Source: Evansella sp. LMS18 (GTDB taxonomy: Bacteria > Bacillota > Bacilli > Bacillales > Salisediminibacteriaceae). From it: a DNA stretch of 64,000 bases. Each line of letters opens with the position of its first letter. The first letter of the stretch is position 1. The stretch lies in NCBI RefSeq assembly GCF_024362785.1, contig NZ_CP093301.1, positions 4,526,001 through 4,590,000 on the forward strand. Reading direction: 5' to 3'. Shown here piece after piece: positions 60,593-64,000 of this stretch. The translations under genes and the position numbers were made by a program. The notes below the pieces were generated by a model that worked only from the letters and a program-made list of their open reading frames with translations, was not told the DNA's origin and searched no databases.

Positions 60593-60635
60593 CTGAAGAA
60601 CCGGCAAGAAACATGCCAGGTTCTTTTTTTTTCCC
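60593..60635 (+). terminator. intrinsic terminator
   Basis: The arms AAGAACCGGCA and TGCCAGGTTCTT are followed by T8. Confidence 0.85.
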
Positions 60636-60748
60636 AAAGATTCAGGGGCCAGACCCTTGAACTTTTGAACCCTTAACTTTTTGGTAAATTCCTGCATATC
60701 TTCCTTTGAACTTCTGAATAATAAACAGAAGAGAAGGGGTGTCTGCTG

Positions 60749-62218
60749 ATGGTATTCAAAAGGAAACAGAAAAAAATCAGTGAGGTTCTTTCTTATGACG
60801 AGTATCTTTCCGGAATCTACGATGTAAATGCGCCATTACCCGCAGATTTAGATCAGGCGAAACAATTGTGCAAGACAGCCTTCAGCAACAGTTTTGATTT
60901 TACAGAGCGGGAATTCACCCTGCCTTGCGGAAAGGAAGTCTACCTCTGTTACTTCAGCGCGATGATCAGTGAAAACAAGCTTGAATACTCAGTAATCGAG
61001 CCTATGTTAAAAAATAGCAATAATATAAAGCTTCAAAAAGCAGCAGACTTTGGAAGCATTCTCACAATTGCCGAATTTGAAAAAGCGGAAAACTGGAAGA
61101 CAACCGTCAGGAACCTTCTTGACGGCAATATACTTCTGTACGCCGAGTTTTGTGATCCAATTATTTTATACCTGGCCGAGCCTCTTGAAAGAGCTCTGAC
61201 AGATCCAACCACGGAGAACCAGGTGTACGGGCCGAAAATTGGCTTTATAGAAAATCAGCATTCAAATGTGGGGATACTCAGACAGTTCATTAAAGATCCT
61301 AGGTTAAAAACGAAGGAGTACCGCTTAGGGGAAGTTAGTAGTACAGGTGTTTCCTTAGTATACCTGGAGCAGTACTGCGAGCCTTCAGTAGTCAAACATG
61401 TTGATCAGCTTCTGAACAGTTATGATAAAGATCATCTTATTACAGCAGGAGAGCTGAACAAATATATTTCCCGGCATCCAAACTCTATTTTCCCCCAGGT
61501 TACCATGTCAGAGCGGCCGGATGTAGCTGCATACAGCCTGCTCCAGGGGAAGGTAGTTCTCTTTATAGACAATTTCACGTTTTCAGTAATAGCACCGATC
61601 ACTTTCATGGATATGCTTGAAACAACAGAAGACCACACCTATTTTGTACCATGGAACCTTGCTTTTATCAGGATATTGCGTCTTATTTGTTTAGTAATCG
61701 GCACAACACTGCCAGCATTATATGTCTCACTTGTTGCTTACCAGCCGGAAATGATACCAACGGAATTAATGATCAGTGTCGCCCAGTCCCGGGCACAAAT
61801 CCCGCTTCCAGCGAACGCGGAGGCTTTCTTAATGATGTTTGCCCTGGATGTCCTTGTGGAGGCGAGCATGAGGCTGCCTTCTTTTGTAGGCCAGACAATT
61901 GGTATTGTGGGGGGGCTCGTCATTGGTACTGCCGCAGTGGAAGCAGGGCTTATAAGCAATATTATGGTTATTATTATCGCTTTTACAGCAGTGGCTATGT
62001 TTACGCTCCCCTCATGGGAATACGTATCTTCATGGAGAATTGTCCGCTACGGGCTCGTAGCTTCTGCAGCAGCACTGGGACTTTACGGGTTTGTCCTTGC
62101 AATCGGATTTTTATACATGCATTTAAGCAAGCTTGATTCACTGAATAAGTCTTACTTATATCCAATTTCACCATTTTATCCTAGGCAGATCCTTAACTTT
62201 TTTAAACCGCGTAAATAG
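60749..62218 (+). CDS. spore germination receptor subunit A (GerXA)
   Basis: A 489-residue GerA-family A subunit, with a large N-terminal soluble domain (about 1-290) and five to six C-terminal helices from about 295. Family marks include VLFIDNFTFSVIAPITF, EDHTYFVPWNLAFIRILRL, PNEVLISVAQ-like IPTELMISVAQSRAQIPLP and GQTIGIVGGLVIG. The complex sits in the inner spore membrane and responds to nutrients. It is the first gene of a three-gene receptor operon. GAAGGGGTG precedes the ATG. Confidence 0.93.
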   Translation: MVFKRKQKKISEVLSYDEYLSGIYDVNAPLPADLDQAKQLCKTAFSNSFDFTEREFTLPCGKEVYLCYFSAMISENKLEYSVIEPMLKNSNNIKLQKAADFGSILTIAEFEKAENWKTTVRNLLDGNILLYAEFCDPIILYLAEPLERALTDPTTENQVYGPKIGFIENQHSNVGILRQFIKDPRLKTKEYRLGEVSSTGVSLVYLEQYCEPSVVKHVDQLLNSYDKDHLITAGELNKYISRHPNSIFPQVTMSERPDVAAYSLLQGKVVLFIDNFTFSVIAPITFMDMLETTEDHTYFVPWNLAFIRILRLICLVIGTTLPALYVSLVAYQPEMIPTELMISVAQSRAQIPLPANAEAFLMMFALDVLVEASMRLPSFVGQTIGIVGGLVIGTAAVEAGLISNIMVIIIAFTAVAMFTLPSWEYVSSWRIVRYGLVASAAALGLYGFVLAIGFLYMHLSKLDSLNKSYLYPISPFYPRQILNFFKPRK

Positions 62219-62256
62219 TTCAGTCGTGCCTGGCACAAACAGAGGATGATATAACA

Positions 62257-63372
62257 ATGGATCCTATTTCTCAGGAAACAAATAATGGAAAAGGGGAGCT
62301 CATTACCTTTACTTACAGCTCTACCATCACCTTAGGGCTCATTTTTCTGCCGTACATTTCAGAAACGGAGATACGCAGTGCATGGCTGAAAGTGATAATT
62401 GCGGTTTTCCCTTATTTTCTGCTTATGTATTTGATAAACAAAGTCATCAAAAAACACGGCGAGCAGGATATACTTGGTTTATTTAAACAGAAAAGCTATA
62501 AGATATTTTATTATCCAGTTGTCCTCTATTTGCTGTTCAGCACATTTTACGCGAGTCTCACTGGAACGAAAAGCCTGAGTATTATCGTGCAGACTTATTT
62601 AATGCAGGACACTGACCAGGCGGTAATTATCGGGGCATTTTTACTAGTAGCATTCCTGGGCCTTCTTTACGGCATACGGACGATTACCAGAATGCTTGTT
62701 CTGTCATTTTTACTTGAAGTGGCTATTGTTTTCAGTCTTTCCTTTATTATATTATCTGAAGATTTCCGCTGGATTAACCTTGCTCCCGTTTTTTCAACAG
62801 ACATCCTGACCTTTGGAAGGAGTATGCTTTCTGATATGAGCAGATATGGAGGGGTAGTTACTTTGCTCGCATTCCTTCCTTATGTAAATAAGAGCGTCAA
62901 CATCTTTAAAGCAACATCCATAGGTCTGCTCCTCGTAATGTACTCATATTTTATCGTCTGTTTTACAACGCTTGGAATTTTCGGTTTTGAACAAGCAATG
63001 AATTTTCTTTCGCCTACAACTGCACTGATACAGGCAACATCAGCAAGAACAGGTGTTCTCGAACGTATGGATTTGTTTTTCCTGTCTATATGGATCATGT
63101 CTTTTTACAAAATCGCACTTATCCATTTCTGGTTCGGCACCTTTTTAATGAACAGAATCGTCAAGGTAAAGCCAAAGCGGGAATGGATCCATGTTTGCAT
63201 ATTTGTCGCTTTAATAGCGATTATTGCACTAAGTACACCGAGCCTGATAAATTTTTCATGGGAGCCCTTTAACCTGAATACGTTATTCTACTCTCTGATA
63301 GTACCAATGATACTCGTTTCTTACCTGTTAATACGCAGTAAAAAGGGGGCTGGTACAGGTGGTAACACGTAA
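62257..63372 (+). CDS. spore germination receptor subunit B (GerXB)
   Basis: A 371-residue membrane protein of the GerAB/ArcD/ProY amino-acid-permease superfamily with ten predicted helices, the subunit that binds nutrient germinants. Typical are the GLIFLPYISETEIRSAW opening and NKVIKKHGEQDILGLF. It lies 38 nt after gerXA. Its end overlaps the start of gerXC by 14 nt. Confidence 0.92.
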   Translation: MDPISQETNNGKGELITFTYSSTITLGLIFLPYISETEIRSAWLKVIIAVFPYFLLMYLINKVIKKHGEQDILGLFKQKSYKIFYYPVVLYLLFSTFYASLTGTKSLSIIVQTYLMQDTDQAVIIGAFLLVAFLGLLYGIRTITRMLVLSFLLEVAIVFSLSFIILSEDFRWINLAPVFSTDILTFGRSMLSDMSRYGGVVTLLAFLPYVNKSVNIFKATSIGLLLVMYSYFIVCFTTLGIFGFEQAMNFLSPTTALIQATSARTGVLERMDLFFLSIWIMSFYKIALIHFWFGTFLMNRIVKVKPKREWIHVCIFVALIAIIALSTPSLINFSWEPFNLNTLFYSLIVPMILVSYLLIRSKKGAGTGGNT

Positions 63373-64000
63373 AAAAACAGTTTTTTTCGTTCTGCTTATC
63401 AGCCTCATTTGCCTTACAGGGTGCAATACCGACTCAAAGGAAATTGATGAAAGGACAATCATAGTAGGTATGGGGATCGATAAAAACGAAGAAGGCCAGT
63501 TTATTGTTTCTATTCAGGTGCCTGTCATCGTGTCAGGAGGCCAGCAAGGCGGCGAGGAGGGACTTGTAAGCGAGTTTGAAACTTTATCAGCAACACATGA
63601 TACTGTCTGGGAAGCAATTGCCGATCTGGAAGCTCAAACTCCTACGATTTTATTTTTCGGCCAGTTAAAGTCGATTATGATTGGGGAAAGACTGGCGAAA
63701 GAAGGTATTGAACAGGTCATGGATGTTCTTGACCGCAGAGCTCCACTGTCAAATGATGTACTGCTCCTTATTATCAGGAAAAAAGTGGAGGTGAGGGAAT
63801 TTCTGAAAAATGATACACAGTTAGTAAACCTGCCTGCCCTGTATATTGACCGTTTTTTTACTGCGGAACAAAAACTCTCCCGAACTGATGATGTAAAGTT
63901 GTTCGAATACCGGAGAGACAGGAATATGATTTCCAATGCTGCAACAATTCCATTAGCTTATTTTGAAACCAATACAGTTATCGAGGATATGGCTGTCTTT
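63359..64000 (+). CDS. spore germination receptor subunit C (GerXC), partial
   Basis: The first 214 codons of a Ger(x)C lipoprotein; the window ends inside it. Start is GTG at 63359, with AAAAGGGGGC 9 nt upstream, overlapping gerXB. The signal ends in LICLTGC (lipobox), then NTDSKEIDERTIIVGMGIDK, the family start, and LFFGQLKSIMIGERLAKEGI follow. The full protein should be about 370-400 residues and completes the receptor. Confidence 0.92.
   Translation, partial: MVTRKKTVFFVLLISLICLTGCNTDSKEIDERTIIVGMGIDKNEEGQFIVSIQVPVIVSGGQQGGEEGLVSEFETLSATHDTVWEAIADLEAQTPTILFFGQLKSIMIGERLAKEGIEQVMDVLDRRAPLSNDVLLLIIRKKVEVREFLKNDTQLVNLPALYIDRFFTAEQKLSRTDDVKLFEYRRDRNMISNAATIPLAYFETNTVIEDMAVF

Noticed and set aside
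1-64000. tRNA or rRNA genes
   Set aside because: No cloverleaf with a GGTTC-A T-loop and acceptor stem, and no rRNA sequence, was recognised on either strand.

Overview
The window is a chromosomal stretch of an endospore-forming Bacillaceae. The evidence is a gerA-type germinant receptor operon at the right edge, purine and manganese riboswitches of Bacillus type, strong AGGAGG-like ribosome binding sites, frequent TTG starts, and close matches to Bacillus subtilis families (YvgN, YhfW, YrzF, PepF, GuaC). Several secreted proteins are very acidic, and there are two ectoine-hydrolase-like enzymes and two pyrroline-5-carboxylate reductases. Together these suggest, by inference, a halophilic or haloalkaliphilic member. 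No rRNA, tRNA, CRISPR array or prophage was seen.

Left part (1-14.5 kb): an MpsC-family protein, a PAS-GGDEF diguanylate cyclase, an acidic surface protein and a cyclase-family hydrolase. Next comes a catabolic island: a PucR regulator, two paralogous M24 proteins resembling ectoine hydrolase DoeA/EutD, and a cystathionine gamma-synthase-like PLP enzyme between them. A CBO0543 membrane protein, a DUF421-DUF2243 pair facing DUF4363, and an aldo/keto reductase (YvgN) follow.

Centre (14.5-38 kb): a yybP-ykoY manganese riboswitch with a consensus promoter lies ahead of a YrzF-like kinase. Then come guaC, an RNase H-like protein, a MATE exporter, a secreted subtilisin, an NCS2 purine permease under a guanine riboswitch, and many small lipoproteins and membrane proteins. 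Two of these small genes appear to start at AUU/AUC-type codons. The region also holds an alkyltransferase-like protein, a MarR-azoreductase pair with matching operators, three methyltransferases, a Cof-type phosphatase, an iron-type alcohol dehydrogenase and a PilZ protein.

Right part (38-64 kb): an IS3-family element that uses a -1 frameshift, a lone antitoxin-like ORF, a DJ-1/PfpI protein, PepF, a double nitrilase whose second domain has lost its cysteine, a membrane metalloprotease and two ProC paralogs. After these come the Rieske oxidoreductase YhfW, a class I amidotransferase, a DUF1836 regulator facing a hemolysin III protein, a sodium symporter, a probable sporulation protein with a sigma-K-like promoter, and gerXA-gerXB-gerXC (truncated by the window edge).

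The intergenic space is rich in dispersed structured repeats. A 155-bp two-hairpin element has four full copies and one deleted copy, three of them ending exactly on a neighbouring gene's stop codon. There are also GGTTCC/CATTCCG clusters, two four-unit TTTATCGGCGAA arrays (one beside the IS), a CGGA...TCCG family, and a large GC-rich palindrome. A candidate pseudoknotted leader RNA lies at 50.9-51.06 kb.
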